Positions 23,600 through 36,050 of a stretch of 64,000 nucleotides of DNA are shown in pieces. Within the stretch, counting starts at the first letter, position 1, and each line of letters opens with the position of its first letter. Below the pieces are notes generated by a model that saw only the letters and a program-made list of their open reading frames with translations, searched no databases and was not told the origin of the DNA. Source of the DNA: Cheiracanthium punctorium (Eukaryota; Arthropoda; Arachnida; Araneae; Cheiracanthiidae); the NCBI GenBank assembly GCA_038373885.1, contig JAWZYV010013285.1:310001-374000 (forward strand). Reading direction: 5' to 3'. The translations under genes and the position numbers were made by a program.

Positions 23600-24200
23600 T
23601 CTTTACCAAAATTATTTCTTAAAAACATTGTCCACTGCGTCAAGGGTGTTTCATTTAAAACGTTACGTTTTTTTAAGCCTCTTGATTAAAACAACCTTTC
23701 TCATTTTACAATCTGTTGTACCTGGTTTTAAATACTTCCTGGGCTAATAGGGTTTCTTTAAAACTTTAATTAATTTATTTATTTTAATTTCTTAATGCAA
23801 TATAAAATACCTTATGCAAAAAAGGTTTTATTTGATGAATAAAGGTGAATAATGTTTTAATTTTTCATAATTAAATAAATTCTCACATCTTTACATTAAG
23901 TTATATTAATTTATTATAACAGATTTATTGTTATCCTTCTTATGCTCTTACATTCGATATGTGACCCCTCAAATCTTTCTTGTACCCTTCCAAAATTTCA
24001 GTAGGTCTGGGAATCTTTTAATCATAAATGAAGTTCAATGTTTGATAATTAACCTTTATAGCTTGCATATCGTCATTCTCCCGGGTTTCAGCATCTTTTT
24101 TAAAAGCTTGCTATTAAAATAAATATAATAGCTTAATAATGAAGAGAAAGCTTTATATAAGTTTATCTTATAAAGCTTTAAAAAGCGTTTCTTTAATCGT
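23600..24200 (+). repeat. Regional interspersed repeat, copy A
   Basis: Landmarks are ACAATCTGTTGTACCTGG, TAGGGTTTCTTTAAAA, TATGCAAAAAAGG and TTATATTAATTTATTATAAC. The same order recurs inverted at about 39415-39720 and direct at about 46090-46450. It is followed by the ATGTGACCCCTCAAATC motif that belongs to the tandem unit at 25.4 kb. Non-coding. Confidence 0.6.
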
Positions 24201-24242
24201 ATACCTTTTACGTCATAGTATTATTACTTTTTACTGATTTCA

Positions 24243-24430
24243 TGATAATTTAGTAAACGGTTGAAGTGTGTAAGTCCAGGGATCTGGGCTACCGTGCGCC
24301 TATTTTCTCCAGATGTCACGTGAATACGCGTTAGAACCCCTTAGAAAGTCCTCCTACCGAGGCACCCCCATCCTTGTCAGATCGCCCTAGCGTAGCGTTA
24401 CCGTAATCGCACAAGCAAACCCACTTTTTC
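24243..24430 (+). repeat. Regional repeat with TTCTCCAGATGTCACGTG landmark
   Basis: Related copies: direct at about 37213-37400 and 39190-39370, inverted at about 30130-30290. Shared features are CTCCAGAT, GTGAATACGCGTTA and the AAAGTCCTCC/ACCGAGGCACC region. Non-coding, origin unknown. Confidence 0.5.
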
Positions 24431-24479
24431 TTTTTCTCTTTTTTTTTGGGGGGGGGGGGGGATGGGGGTTGAAGGAAGG

Positions 24480-25200
24480 AAGAGTTTTTAAGTATTTGAA
24501 ATCCCGTGCATTTTTAGTGTCTCCCCTTTAAAAAAGCAGACCCCGTCCCCCGAAAAGAAAAAAAAAAATGTGTGGAACCCATGGTAACATTATTTTATAC
24601 ATAACTATTCTCAAATATCAGATTACTCTAAAATTTAAATCAATCAAAGGCACACATCACTCATCTACTGAATGTTTTGATGCTACCTTATTTTACTTTT
24701 TTTTTTTTTTTTTTTTGTACTGGCATGTACAGAATTCATTCCTATATAGATGTCACATAAAGCTAGGAAATAAAAATAGTTTAAATATTTCAGCGGAAAG
24801 AAATCAACTTATTACGTCTGAAAGTTTCATTGAAATTTAAATAAATCACTTGAAATCAATTAAGTTCTATACAGCCCTTGGAAATTTCCTTTCAAATAAT
24901 TTAGTATGCTTTATTTTAAAAAATCTTAATAAAAGAATTGTATCTTTTATAAACAGAATAATCGGTATATCGGTATAAAATTAATTTTTAAAACATCTGA
25001 TAAAACATATTTAATATTACAAAACTTTTGAATGTTTCTGCTGGATATAATATATTCTTAAATGTAAAACGAAAGAAATTTGGTGCGTCTACATTTGATT
25101 GAATGCCATTCTCATATTTAATGCAAAACGAAGCAAGTTTATGTTCAATATTTAAATAAGAATTATTGTTCTTAGCTGGGGGAATTATTTTATTCTGGTT
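24480..25200 (+). repeat. Segmental duplicate, partner at 27.97-29.75 kb
   Basis: Landmarks in order: CCCGTGCATTTTTAGTGTC, ATTTCAGCGGAAAGAAATCA, AAATCACTTGAAATCAATTA and TCTGCTGGATATAATATATT. The same order occurs at 27970-29750, where two extra segments (about 28485-28955 and 29020-29590) interrupt it. Both copies lead directly into A6-CGC minisatellite arrays, but of opposite orientation. Confidence 0.6.
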
Positions 25201-25289
25201 GGCGACCCTTCGCGTTTTTCCTGTCCGGTTAGTAACAAAGAAGCACAGCGCCGTCGGAAGAACGACCCCTCAAATTCCAAGGGTGTGCG

Positions 25290-25396
25290 GAAAAAACGCG
25301 AACGGTAAAAACGCCCACGGAAAAAACGCCAACCGGAAAAAACGCGAACGGAAAAAACGCCAAACGGAAAAAACGCGAACGGTAAAAACGCCAACA
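25290..25396. repeat. A6-CGC minisatellite, orientation GGAAAAAACGC
   Basis: About six head-to-tail units of the form GGAAAAAACGCGAAC or GGAAAAAACGCCAAC (15-17 bp). CpG-containing units are unusual in this AT-rich surrounding. The array abuts the 255-bp tandem repeat. Confidence 0.8.
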
Positions 25397-25404
25397 TGAT
25401 TCAT

Positions 25405-26260
25405 TTAACATATGAACTATAGGCGTATCGTCGGTTGGGGGGGGGGGGCACAGGGGGTCACGTGTCCCCCTGTGCCCCCCCCGAACAATTTCGCCAATTT
25501 TTTAAAAAATAAACATGTTTGAAATTTTAAAGAAACTTTTCTTTTCTGCTCTAAAATTTTGATATGTGACCCCCTCAAATGTTTCCTGTGCACCCCCAAA
25601 AATTCAGTAGGTCTGGAGCAGTAATGAGCCTTCCTTAGGAAGCTATTGTTAATAGGTTGTCCTAAGAGTGCAATACATATGAACCATAGGCGTAGGGTCG
25701 AAGAGGGGGGGCACAGGGGGGCTTGCCCCCCCGAACAATTTCGTCAATTTCTTAAAAAATAAACATGTTTGAAATTTTAAAGAAATTTTTCTTTTCTGCT
25801 CTAAAATTCGATATGTGACCCCTCAAATGTTTCCTGTGCACCCCCAAAATTTCAGTAGGTCTGGAGCAGTGATGAGCCTTCCTTAGGAAGCTATTGTTAA
25901 TAGGTTTTCCTAAGAGTACAATACATTCGAACCATAGGCGTAGGGTCGAAGAGGGGGGGCTGTATCCCCCTTTCCTCCCACTTCGTCTAAAAATTTTTAA
26001 ACGGACGTTTGTTTTAAAATTTAAAAGAAATTTCCTTTTCTGCTCTTAAATTCGACATGTGACCCCCTCAAATCTTCATGTGACCCTCCAAATTTTCAGT
26101 TGGTCTGGGAGCGGTGATAATCCTTGTCTAAAAAAGCTATTGTTATAAAATTTTCTAAGCATATTGTACATATGAACTATCGCAATCGGGAGAGGGGGTT
26201 ACAGGGGGGGGGTGTCCCCTCTGTCCCCAAATCTTTTTATTTTAAACATTTGTTTGAAGG
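25405..26260 (+). repeat. Tandem repeat, unit about 240-265 bp
   Basis: Three full units and one partial. Each begins near ATGAACYATAGGCGTA, passes a G-run/C-run hairpin-prone segment, a GAACAATTTCG box, ATGTGACCCCTCAAAT and CAGTAGGTCTGG, and ends GAGCCTTCCTTAGGAAGC. Units start near 25408, 25678 and 25928, then 26170. Inverted relatives lie at about 39840-40140 and 54190-54440; a partial one is at 45690-45960. Confidence 0.75.
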
Positions 26261-26429
26261 GTCGTTTTAACCGTTTCACTTAAAAATGCAAAAAGAAACT
26301 CCAGTCTGTGACTTGAGAGAATATTTGTTTTTCTTAAAAAAAAAAAAAAAAAAAAAAAAAACTTTTCATTGTCAGACTAGCTTAATTTGAACAAGGTTGT
26401 CTAAATTAAGCAGTCAATCCTTGTGTAGA

Positions 26430-26719
26430 AGGGGCCGTGGTAGCCCAGTGGTTAACGCGTTGGACTCGTAACCGGAAGGTTGTGGGTTCGATACCGGCGT
26501 ACCACTAAAGACCACCGTGTACATGCGGCGTACGTGCACGTTAAATCCGTGGTTCCGAAAGTCCTCTCGGCGGTCGCTAGCAGTTTCCGAGGAGTGCCAA
26601 TATTCAGAAGTCCCCCACCTTCTGATGAGGTTCCAAATTCTGGCGGGAAATTACGGGAAGGACGTATATGTAGCTCTAAGCGACACATTCAGTGACGCGA
26701 GCTGACCTCTCCTGGCAAA
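26430..26719 (+). mobile_element. tRNA-derived SINE with 15-bp target duplication
   Basis: The head is tRNA-like with A-box TAGCCCAGTGG and B-box GGTTCGATACC at normal spacing, followed by an unrelated body of about 210 bp. A perfect 15-bp duplication CAATCCTTGTGTAGA flanks it (26415-26429 and 26720-26734), showing target-primed insertion. The acceptor and T stems no longer pair well, so it is not a functional tRNA. There is no A-rich tail before the 3' duplication. The intact duplication implies a fairly recent insertion. Confidence 0.88.
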
Positions 26720-26734
26720 CAATCCTTGTGTAGA

Positions 26735-27969
26735 TCTGCCACAAAACATAAATAACTTTCATGATAATTTATAGTGAAAGTAAAAAGTTTAATATATTTA
26801 ATATTAAATAAAAATCATAATCACTTCCAAACACTGTTATCGAGGTTGTCCTAAAAACCCTGACCTATAGAGTTTCCTTCTTTAAATGTTGATCATAGAC
26901 ATATAGAATAAATTACATAGTTATTTTATGGTATCAAATAAAATTTTCTGAATATTAAATGTAAATAAATAGGAAACATGTATTTTTTATACAGCCCTCT
27001 TTCTTACTAAGATAGGCTTACAGTCTATGGTTTTAATCACAAGTTAGTGAGGGGCCATAAGCATTGTGCTATATTCCATAATAGCATAAATATAATATTA
27101 TTAAAACGATTCTAAACACAAACCAAATTTTAACCATTAATTTTAATAAGTGGTTATAAATAGCCAATATTTTCTAGTTTTAAGAGTAATAAAGTTTTCA
27201 ATCAATTTTAGAAAAGGTTTTTTTTTTTTGTTTTCCTGTTAAAAAGGTGTGTTTTTAGCATTTAGAAATGAAAAAATTGTTTTGGAAAAGTTACAATTAC
27301 ACTAACATGTTTAATTTGAAGAGGTTTCTTTTAAGTTTGTGTTTATTAGTTGTTGGACTTATTAATTACCGGATGGAGGGGGGGAAAACTTAAAAAAACG
27401 CAATTTATAAAATAAGTACGGATATTCAGGCATGTTCAAATGAATATTTTTCTAAAGGAGAACAAAATATTATGTATACATAAATATATACTGACTAACA
27501 TCATTCATTATACTAATAATTTAAAACCGAAAAGCTAAACATAGAGTGAATCAGAAATCGATTTATGATGTGCATGAATGGAAATGAAATTAAAATTATG
27601 ATATGAAATAAAAACTTGCACTTATAAAAAGAAAAGCCAGCTAAGTAACATACAGCCATGTTGGTAAGGAATAAAACTGTGAAGGCTCCAGAAATTTATT
27701 ACAGAGAACGTGCAATGTTAAAACGGTGTGCTAGGATATTCTTTTTTAGGGGTGATCTGGGAGGTGGAGAGTATAGTACTTAAAATTTTCGCATACTGCT
27801 AACAATTTGTTGCGATGCATTGACTAGTTCTGGGTCCTTGGCACACACCTAAAGAATACAAACAAGCTATTGAACATTCAGTTTGTTTAAGAGATAGTAA
27901 TTAGCGCGAAGCATTTAAATACTTGGTAAATTTAATAATTCATTAATTAAACTCTTTCTCTATTTTTAT
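26735..27969. other. AT-rich sequence, no gene seen
   Basis: Includes TTTTGGAAAAGTT-type fragments weakly shared with 33.0-33.3 kb. No coding or transposon termini recognised. Confidence 0.3.
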
Positions 27970-29750
27970 TATGTTCAGGGAGAATTTTTAAATCTCGTGC
28001 ATTTTTTAAAGTCCTCCCCTTTTAAAAGGTGAGAGGTGTAAAGGCAAACACCCCCCCCCCCATTCTTTAAAAAAATAGTGATCAATTTCAGTTAAGTAAA
28101 AAGCCACATGGCTCTAATCTACTATAATATTTTGATTTAAATTTGCTATATGTTTTAAGAAGTCATTTATCTGAGCGATTTATTACTGAGTTAGATCACA
28201 TATAAACTAGAGTGAATAAAAATGATTTAAATACTCTAGCGGAGAGGAAAAATCAAATGAATTTACAGTTTAAATTTCATTTCAAATTTTAAATAAATCG
28301 TTTGAAATCAATTGAGTTTCTATTTTAACGCTAAAAATTACCCTTGTAAAAATAATTTTGTAATATTTTGTTTTTACAAAAATCTCAATACAATGATTGT
28401 ATGCTTTCTCAATAGAATAAATTGATAGACAAATTAATTTTTTAAATGTGATAAAATAAAATTTATTTACCGCATCACACAGTGGCGCACTCAGGATTTT
28501 GGTTTTGGGGCGGGGGGGGGGGGGGGGCTGGGGTTACAAATACTGCCAAACTCGGTTATAAGTGAACCTCGATATATTAGCTATAACTCCATTATAACCT
28601 TCAAAAATATTTCGTTACCACATGCCCATTGAACACAAGCCCAATCTTTCTCATAGTCTTTTTTTCAACCAATATCTTAATCTTTCCAGTTCTAACGTTT
28701 AAAAAGTTGGTTTAATTTATGCACTAGCTCTGTAAGTATTTATTTAAAAAACCCAACATTCCCACCACTTTTAATTAATCCCCCCCCCCCACCAAAAAAT
28801 TAGAAATAATTTTGAAGACCAATTTTTTAAGGTAAAATAGTATAATTCGCTTAGTGACAATTTTCAAAGTTTTTCACATCTAACACTACCAGGTTTAAGG
28901 GGGGGGGCTTTTGCCCCCATGGCCCCTTCCGTGGCACCGCCCGCCATGACTGCACAGCTTTTAAAAAGTTTTTTCTGGATATAATATTCTTGGAAATGTT
29001 AAAATCTGTGCAGTACGAACCTCAACCTAAAAAAAACCCTGTTTGTATCACAGCTCTAGCAGAGCCTTAGGGCGTTTTCCCGTTACGCCTATCTCCCATA
29101 GTCCCCGGTCCCCATTGTCCGGGGAATCTTCCCGTATTTCTTTCTTGGAAGGGGACAACGGCTTTCATGAACCTTGACAAGTAGCTTTGTGACTAGCTAA
29201 AAGCAATTAATTCCTTTTTTATTTAATGTTGTAAAATTTCCCTTGAATAACCCACATTTGTGCCCTAGGAAATTTTTGCGACTTTTCTTCGATTTTTACT
29301 GATAACCAGAGATAATAGAAAAATTCTGATGACAAATTCTGGAACAAGTGGATGATTTCATTTACAAAAATCATTATGCATAAAAAAATCGAAAAATATC
29401 ACATCCTACTTGGTCATATTAAAATATTTTGTTAGAGTTTGAGGCTACAATACACATGAATAAAGGCTAGGAAAAAATAAATAACGTTTTCGACTAATAG
29501 CGAAAAATGCAAGTCGCCAAAAAAGGGACACTAGGGCCATAAATGGGTTAATATGAAGAGATAATGCATCTCAAAAATATAAAAAGTTGGCTCCTTTACT
29601 ACTTCAAAACCAAAAGAATTTTTGAAGGCATGCCAATATTTGATTAAATACGCATTATTGTATTTACTGCAAAACAAAATAAGTTCATGATCAATATTTA
29701 AAATAAAAATCTATTATTATGAGGCGGGGGGGGTATTCTTTGTTTTTCGT
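27970..29750 (+). repeat. Segmental duplicate of 24480-25200, interrupted twice
   Basis: Homologous to 24480-25200, with insertions at about 28485-28955 (begins AGTGGCGCACTCAGG, rich in G and C runs, probably a MITE) and about 29020-29590. The last homologous stretch (29600-29750) runs into the minisatellite array. Confidence 0.55.
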
Positions 29751-29935
29751 GGTTCGCGTTTCTTTCCGTTCACGTTTTTTACCGTTCGCGGTATTTTTCC
29801 GTTAGGGCGTTTTGTTTCCGTTTCGCGTTTTTTAACCGTTCGCGTTTTTTTTTCCGTTTGCGAGTTTTTTTTCCGTTCGAACGTTTTTAAAACCGTTCGC
29901 GTTTTTTTCCGTCGCGAGTTTTTTTCCTACCATTC
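29745..29935. repeat. A6-CGC minisatellite, orientation GCGTTTTTTCC
   Basis: About ten degenerate units of the form CCGTTCGCGTTTTTT (15-22 bp, T runs of variable length). It is the reverse orientation of the array at 25290-25396 although the flanking duplicates are in the same orientation. Short one- to three-unit relics lie at 30660-30690 and 32215-32265. Confidence 0.75.
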
Positions 29936-31916
29936 ACTAAACTGCATCTGAAAATACTTCCAATGAACTTACCTTACATGTGTAATTAAAACACAACAAA
30001 TGAAACCTATTATCTCATTGCACACACATATTTTTTCCCCCATCTGTTGGCTGGAGCAAAGTATGGGACCACCATAAAACTAGATTACGCTCACAAGCCT
30101 TGTCACGAGCGCGAGAGATATGTGTCACTTCCCGACACAACTTCCTCAAAATGAGTTCCATGGTCAGGCGTGCACCAACTTTCATTGCTTTATGTTTGTT
30201 CGCACGCGATTATGGCAACGCTACTCTAGGAACTTTCTAAGGCGTTCTTAACGCGTATTCCACGTAGTAACATCTGGAGGGAAACCTACCAAAACTGCAG
30301 ATCGTTAGACCGACCATCCTTCATTTTTTCTTGCAGAGCATCGTTGCAATCGAGTGTGCCAACATTTCCAAAATTTTCATTCTGAATGTCCCCGGACCTC
30401 ATCCATTTTATCGCCCGTGGGAGACACAATGATTTCAACTTCCAGGGAACATTCTTCTCAATTCTTGAAGTAAAGAAGTAACAAATTTTCAATCATTATT
30501 GCCTCATGAGAATTGTAAACAACGAAAAAAAGGATGAAGGGCAACACGCAAAGTGTGCTCACTACCCTTTCTCTCTCCTCTCTTTTGTTCTTTAGTGCCC
30601 GAGGAGGTGCCACAAGATTCAGTTGTGTGAATTTTCGAATGTAGAAAAACGCGTGTTCCGTTATGCGCTTTTTCCGTTCGCGTTTTTTCCGCACACGACG
30701 TGAATTTCCTAAAAAAGGTGTAGACTACCAATTTTTGAAATCAGCACACAGGCACACACACCACTATTATACCATAAGCAGTTGAATAGGGATGGTGAGT
30801 GTGAGAACTCTGCGATCACTGAGAGGAGCTGACCGCGTAGCGATGCCGAGCGAGATTCCATAGGGGAGGCACCCGCCCCCCACCCCCTAACCCCCCACGG
30901 GATTTCGCACGACACGCACACCCCGGTTTCCTACCCCCAGGACATCTCTCTCTCTGTCGCGAGAGCACTGTCTAACACACACACGAGCGCGATCACAACT
31001 GCCACTCTTACAAATAAATCTTTTAAATTGCACATTTTTAAGAAATAAATGTAAAGAAGAGAAGTATTTGATTGAAAAATTTGGCGGAAGCACTTTTTAT
31101 AAAAAAATATAAATAAAAATTAAAAATAAAAGGAAGAAAAAAAAAAAAAAAAAAACAAAAGACAAAATCCTAAAATTTTTTGAATCCAATGGCAACAGTT
31201 CGCATTTGCTTTAAAAACTGCATTAAACGATTGCATTTCATATATTAAAAGAATTATAATTAGTTTCTTATTTGGTTTGGTATTGATAATTGTGTGTCTT
31301 TATTACATCCAAAGCTACTCGACGGGCTATCATGCTTGAAGAAGAGTGTCTTGGGCAGAGGACATTTTAAAAAGATTTTTTTATTTAATAGAGCAAAATA
31401 ACGTATCGATCACATGCTCATGCTGGTGCGAGCTCGCGAGTACTCTTGAAGCACTGTAAATGTGCCATATATATAAATAACATATAAACTTAATCGGATT
31501 TTGAGAGAAATCTATCTTTTCTGAGTTTTGCCGAGTAGACATATTTTCATCAGGTTATACCACAAAGGCAAGTTTCAAATTCAAAGCGTTTTTCGTAATC
31601 TTTAGAAAATCTCATCTAACTTAAAGTGATATATCTTTTGATCTGTACATATAAAGATGTTAACCATACACCCAACCCAGTTTTCATCATGTTCTTTTCC
31701 AAAAGATTTTTCACCATGGCTCAGCGAATTTTTTTTTTGCCAACGCACGGACTACGTTTTTACGCTAGCTTATTGTCTAGCAATTGCCCTCGCGACAACA
31801 AGCGGACGGAAGACGGAAAACAACCATGCCTTACGGCCAAATCCTTACAAAATTAAAGGGGTCCACGGGAAGAACGAGCGAGAAGTGCACTTTTCGCCAA
31901 TATTGAGGTCCCTCTA
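29936..31916. other. Mixed repeats, no gene supported
   Basis: Contains an inverted copy of the CTCCAGATGTCACG repeat (about 30130-30290), a single minisatellite relic (30660-30690) and CA/GA-rich patches. The open frame on the minus strand at 30286-30492 has no recognisable domain. Confidence 0.35.
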
Positions 31917-31947
31917 AGTGCCATTCTGTTGTTCATAGAATGGCACT
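31917..31947. repeat. Perfect 11-bp hairpin
   Basis: AGTGCCATTCT and AGAATGGCACT are exact inverted copies separated by nine bases. It is isolated; function unknown. Confidence 0.7.
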
Positions 31948-32214
31948 AATTCTAATATTTCCGCAGCGGACGCTTTTGGGCCCGCACCATAAGGGGACAA
32001 GAAACAAGGAGAATACACTGAAAAAAAATTAGTACCAGAACAGCATTAAACTGGGGGAAGAAACATGGAATAGGTCCCGGGCGCCCTTTCGATATTTTTT
32101 GCGAAAATCAGCTGAATTGAGACTCGAAATCGTTTTTTTTCTTCCCGTGTTCCCGTGGAACGCTGTGGGAACCTACAATTGTAATTCGTCCGTCTGGTTC
32201 GGGGGCGAGCGGAA

Positions 32215-35200
32215 AAAAACGCGCTGATGAAAAAAAAACGCATCCACCACGGAAAAACGCTACTTTTAATAGTAATCTATACTTTTAATAGTTTTATGAT
32301 ATTGTAACAGTCTTGTAATTTATGCTAATCGCATGGAGGGAAGGAGCGTAGCCAGGACAATTTTCTTGTCGGGGGGGGGGGTTGTATGAAATTATAATTT
32401 TTGTAATTGATAAACTTAATTTTTTACTGGACGACGTAGGAAAGGGGGGGGGGGGGGCTTTTAGATGAAACCTAGAAATTGCCTTGGGGACCCCTCCAGA
32501 AATTTTTTTTTCGGGGGGTGGTAATGAGATATAATTTTTGTAATTGATAAACTTACTTTTACGTTACTGGGGACGGACGTATGGAAAGGAGGGGGGCTTT
32601 GGGGCTCGAGTCCCCCCCATACCTTTGTAAGGATGAGATAGAAAATCAATCATAGATCGAGTTGGTCTTTTTCACCTGTCCAGAATCCATAAAAAACGAA
32701 AAAAACATAACCCCCACTATAAAACCCCCCTCCCCCAAAACCCCCCCCAAAAAACAACAATTTTTTTTTTTTTAGAATTGCTTACACGCCCTACTAGCGC
32801 CCCTGAATCGGATTGAGGGGTGAGTACTAGGGTTGAGCTATGGCTTAATTATTAATACTGGTTTTCCTTTTTATAAGGGCACAAGAGTTTATTACTGAAT
32901 TCATGGTAATTTATCTTGTTTAGACGTCTTTGGATTTTAAATAAGAGAATTTTAGAATAAAAGGAACATTTAAACCATTGGTATCTCTTATTTTAAAGGG
33001 ATGCCTTTTTAAAAACTAAATTATGGTATTAATAAGTCAAAAACAATTTTTGAAAAAATCTTCTTTAAAATTAAAATGTAAGTGTAATTGTAATGTTTAA
33101 AATGCAAATTTTTATATTTAAGAATGCCTGAAAAAAAAAAAAAAAACAGGCAAACACTTTTTAAAGGAAACATGGTTTAAATCATGTTAAAGCTCATTTC
33201 CTTAAAATGTAAATATATTAGTTAGATATTAACTGGGTGATTAAAATTAAATAGTTAATTAGTTTTGTGTTAAAATTAGTTTTGGAAAAGTTTTCAAATA
33301 AATACACTATAGCGCGGCAAAAAGTCTAAGTAGCTTTCTAACTTTTGTAACTTAAGGGTTATTTAAACATTAATTTGATCAGAAATAAGAGCCTTTGCTA
33401 AAGAACCGGACTGAGAAACAAAGTCCGACCCTGGTAAGTGAACGCGTTCCGTTAAATCTGTAGGGCCGTCTATCCTTTTGCCTGGGTTGTGTGAGCAGTT
33501 CAAAACTGCATTATTTTTGTTAAAACATGAATCAGATTACCGGTTCTTGTACTAAGCGAAAACGACAAACATACAGAAATTTGCCAAATCAAATTATTAC
33601 TTTATAAGTTTTTTATCTAAAATAGATGAGTTTACTTATTGATTGTATTATTTTCCAAGACCAAAAGTACACATTTCATTTAAAGATGGATGAACAATTC
33701 TTTGTATTGTAGCACCGGATGTCGAACAACCGCGGACTACATTGTTAGGGTTATACTGTTTTTTTTTTTTTTTTTTTTTATGTGTCAAGCTCAGAGCCTG
33801 ACAAAAGCGAGGGCAGACGGGGTAAGCTGGTAGCTACCTTGGGTCCTACCAGTGAAAGGAGAACACAAAATGAAACGCCCTGTCCTGAAAGTAATGGTAA
33901 TATTTTTCAAGGAGAAGGCTCACTTAAAAGGAAAAAAAGTTAAAAGTGAGATTATTACTAAAATATAAATTAATTAGTATATATCAATTATAATCAATCT
34001 TTGATTGCTGTTGAAATATTTATCTTCCGAAATTCTTTGATAAGAATTTTAATTGAATAAAAATGAATAATTATATTAAGATTGTAACACATTTTTTAAG
34101 TTTCTGATGTTGAGCATTCTCAAGATTTTGCTTACAGAAATTTAGTGAGATTCTTTTTATCACTGCAGCATTTCGCTCTCAGGCACTCGCTGTTCGCTGC
34201 TCGCTCGCGCTCACAGCTTAGAGTACTTGAGAGTAGACTTATTTAGCCTGCGATAGAGATAGAGATATCGAGTAGTCAGTAGTTAGCACATTTAACAGAT
34301 TCTGCAGAATGGGAAAAGAAGTGATTTAATTTCAATTTTTATTTAGTTATAGAAAATCCATATTCGTAATGTTATCCTTAATTAAATGACTCACTGTATA
34401 AATAATAATAATAAATATAACAATAATATAATAATAATATGATTCATATAAATAATTAATGAAAAATGAAAAAAAAGTTTTTAAACTAGAAAATATTATT
34501 TAAAAATTTTGAACTCGTTTAAAAATTTAAATTCTTATAATCACATCCAATAACCTATTTTACCTTTTAAAAAGTTATTTAATCGTTTCTTCCTATGAAT
34601 AAAAAATCAGACAGTTATTTTGCTGGAAAAAAAAGGAATCCAAGTGATAACACTTTTTTTACAAAATAAAAAAATAATTGGAATATGAATAACAAACTTG
34701 TACCAGGAAATATTTATAAATGCGTAGTCATTTTAGAAGCATGAATGTTCAATTTATCTAACACGAGAGAATGCTTTTCCACGAACGATTTATCGCTTTT
34801 TTGCCCCTTTTTCTTTTGGGATTTTCGGAGTTTTAACATAGCCATAAGTATAGTTGTGACCATGGATTCCAAAAAAAAAAGAAGAAGAAAAAAGCCTCTG
34901 CGAGATCCTCAACCTCCGCTTTGTTCTTTTTTGACCCCAGGACATGTATATCTTACCTCTTTGTCTAACAGGCCTTTGCAGAACCCAGAGCTGTCGCGGC
35001 TACAATGTGTTTGAACGGGGAAATTTGACCGGGTTTGGACGCTGCGACGCCTTCTACCGAACAATAGATGGGGTGAAAACCACAAGTGTGAAAACCGCAA
35101 TATTATCCACGGTCCCCAATTACCTATTGTCCGGAGTATCTCCTGCTTTCTTCTCGTGCGAAAAATTTATTGCTTACAAGTGATAATTGGCCAAGCGGCC

Positions 35201-36050
35201 AGCGACGGTCTCTGGGCTATCTGCAGCGGCCTTAATGGTCACAAACACTAGGGGCCGAATGCTATTTTTTGGAATTCTCATTTGACTTGAAATAAGTGTT
35301 CTCACTGTTCTGTAAAACGGAATTTTCGTTTAACCTTGAAACAAGTGTGTTTGGTTTGACGGATTTATTGCAAGTTGTCGTGGGGGGGGGGGGCTTAGTT
35401 TGTCGGTGGGGGCGGTTAGTTAGAAGATTGACATATACATCCAATATGATCTTTTACCATTAATTTCTTTCTTCTCGGGGGGGCGGTCGCCCCTCTGTCC
35501 CCCTTTAATCCGCCCTTCGTAGCGGTTGAGGAGGGAGGGGGTAATTTTAAAAAGCACTTCAGTAAGAAAAGTCCAAAATTCATTTGATATGACAAAAAAA
35601 AAAACCATTTAAAACATGAAAAAAATAAACCTTTATCCCCCACCCCCCACCCACACACGCACACGTATGTGTTAAATTAAAAATCCCTATTTAACAAGGA
35701 TTTTTATTCATTGAAATCTTAACACTTCTCTGTCATCAGCGTACCTTAGTTGCATAGCCAGAACTTTCATGGGGGGGGGAGGGGCGTTACGACTACTGCA
35801 ACCCGCAATGTATGCATATTTGCTGTGATAAGGGAAGTGAAGAATATACATTTTGTATGGCAAAAATTCATCATGAGGGGGGGGTGGTAAGACCCCCTAT
35901 ACCCCCCCCCCCTTGGCTACGCTACTGGCGTACTTGAATTGTTTTTTGGGGTCATAGCTCCCTAAAATGAATGAATGAATGAATTCATTCAGAACCACAA
36001 AAACTTCATTTACTGTTAAGTAATTGGAAATCTATTTTTTTTTTTTTTTT
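32215..36050. repeat. Large inverted repeat, left arm
   Basis: Reading rightward, this arm matches the reverse complement of 50790-54010 in a consistent order: minisatellite relic (32.2 kb), GCGTAGCCAGGA/poly-G block (32.35), ACCGGTTCTTGTACTA (33.54), a GCCTGACAAAAGCGAGGGCA box (33.8), a GAGAATGCTTTTCC to GACATGTATATC segment (34.77-34.95), the GGCGGTTAGTTAGAAGATTG box (35.4), a hAT MITE (35.75-35.93) and AATTGGAAATC followed by poly-T (36.03). Similarity is patchy with indels, so the duplication is old or the consensus is poor. Confidence 0.75.
35747..35927. mobile_element. hAT-type MITE in the inverted-repeat arm
   Basis: The 181-bp element starts TAGTTGCATAGCCAG, and its reversed right end reads CAGTAGCGTAGCCAAGG. 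It is flanked by GCGTACCT (35739-35746) and GCGTACTT (35928-35935), a near-perfect 8-bp duplication. The interior is rich in G and C runs. Its mirrored copy in the right arm lies at about 50925-51120. Confidence 0.7.

Noticed and set aside
25290..25396. CRISPR-like array
   Set aside because: Units are 15-17 bp head to tail with no spacers; it is a minisatellite in a eukaryotic genome.
26430..26505. Functional tRNA gene
   Set aside because: The A and B boxes are good, but the acceptor and T stems do not pair properly and the sequence continues into a SINE body with a 15-bp target duplication.
30286..30492. 68-codon minus-strand frame (WMRSGDIQNENFGNVG) as a host exon
   Set aside because: No family recognised, no supporting splice context, and it is surrounded by repeats.
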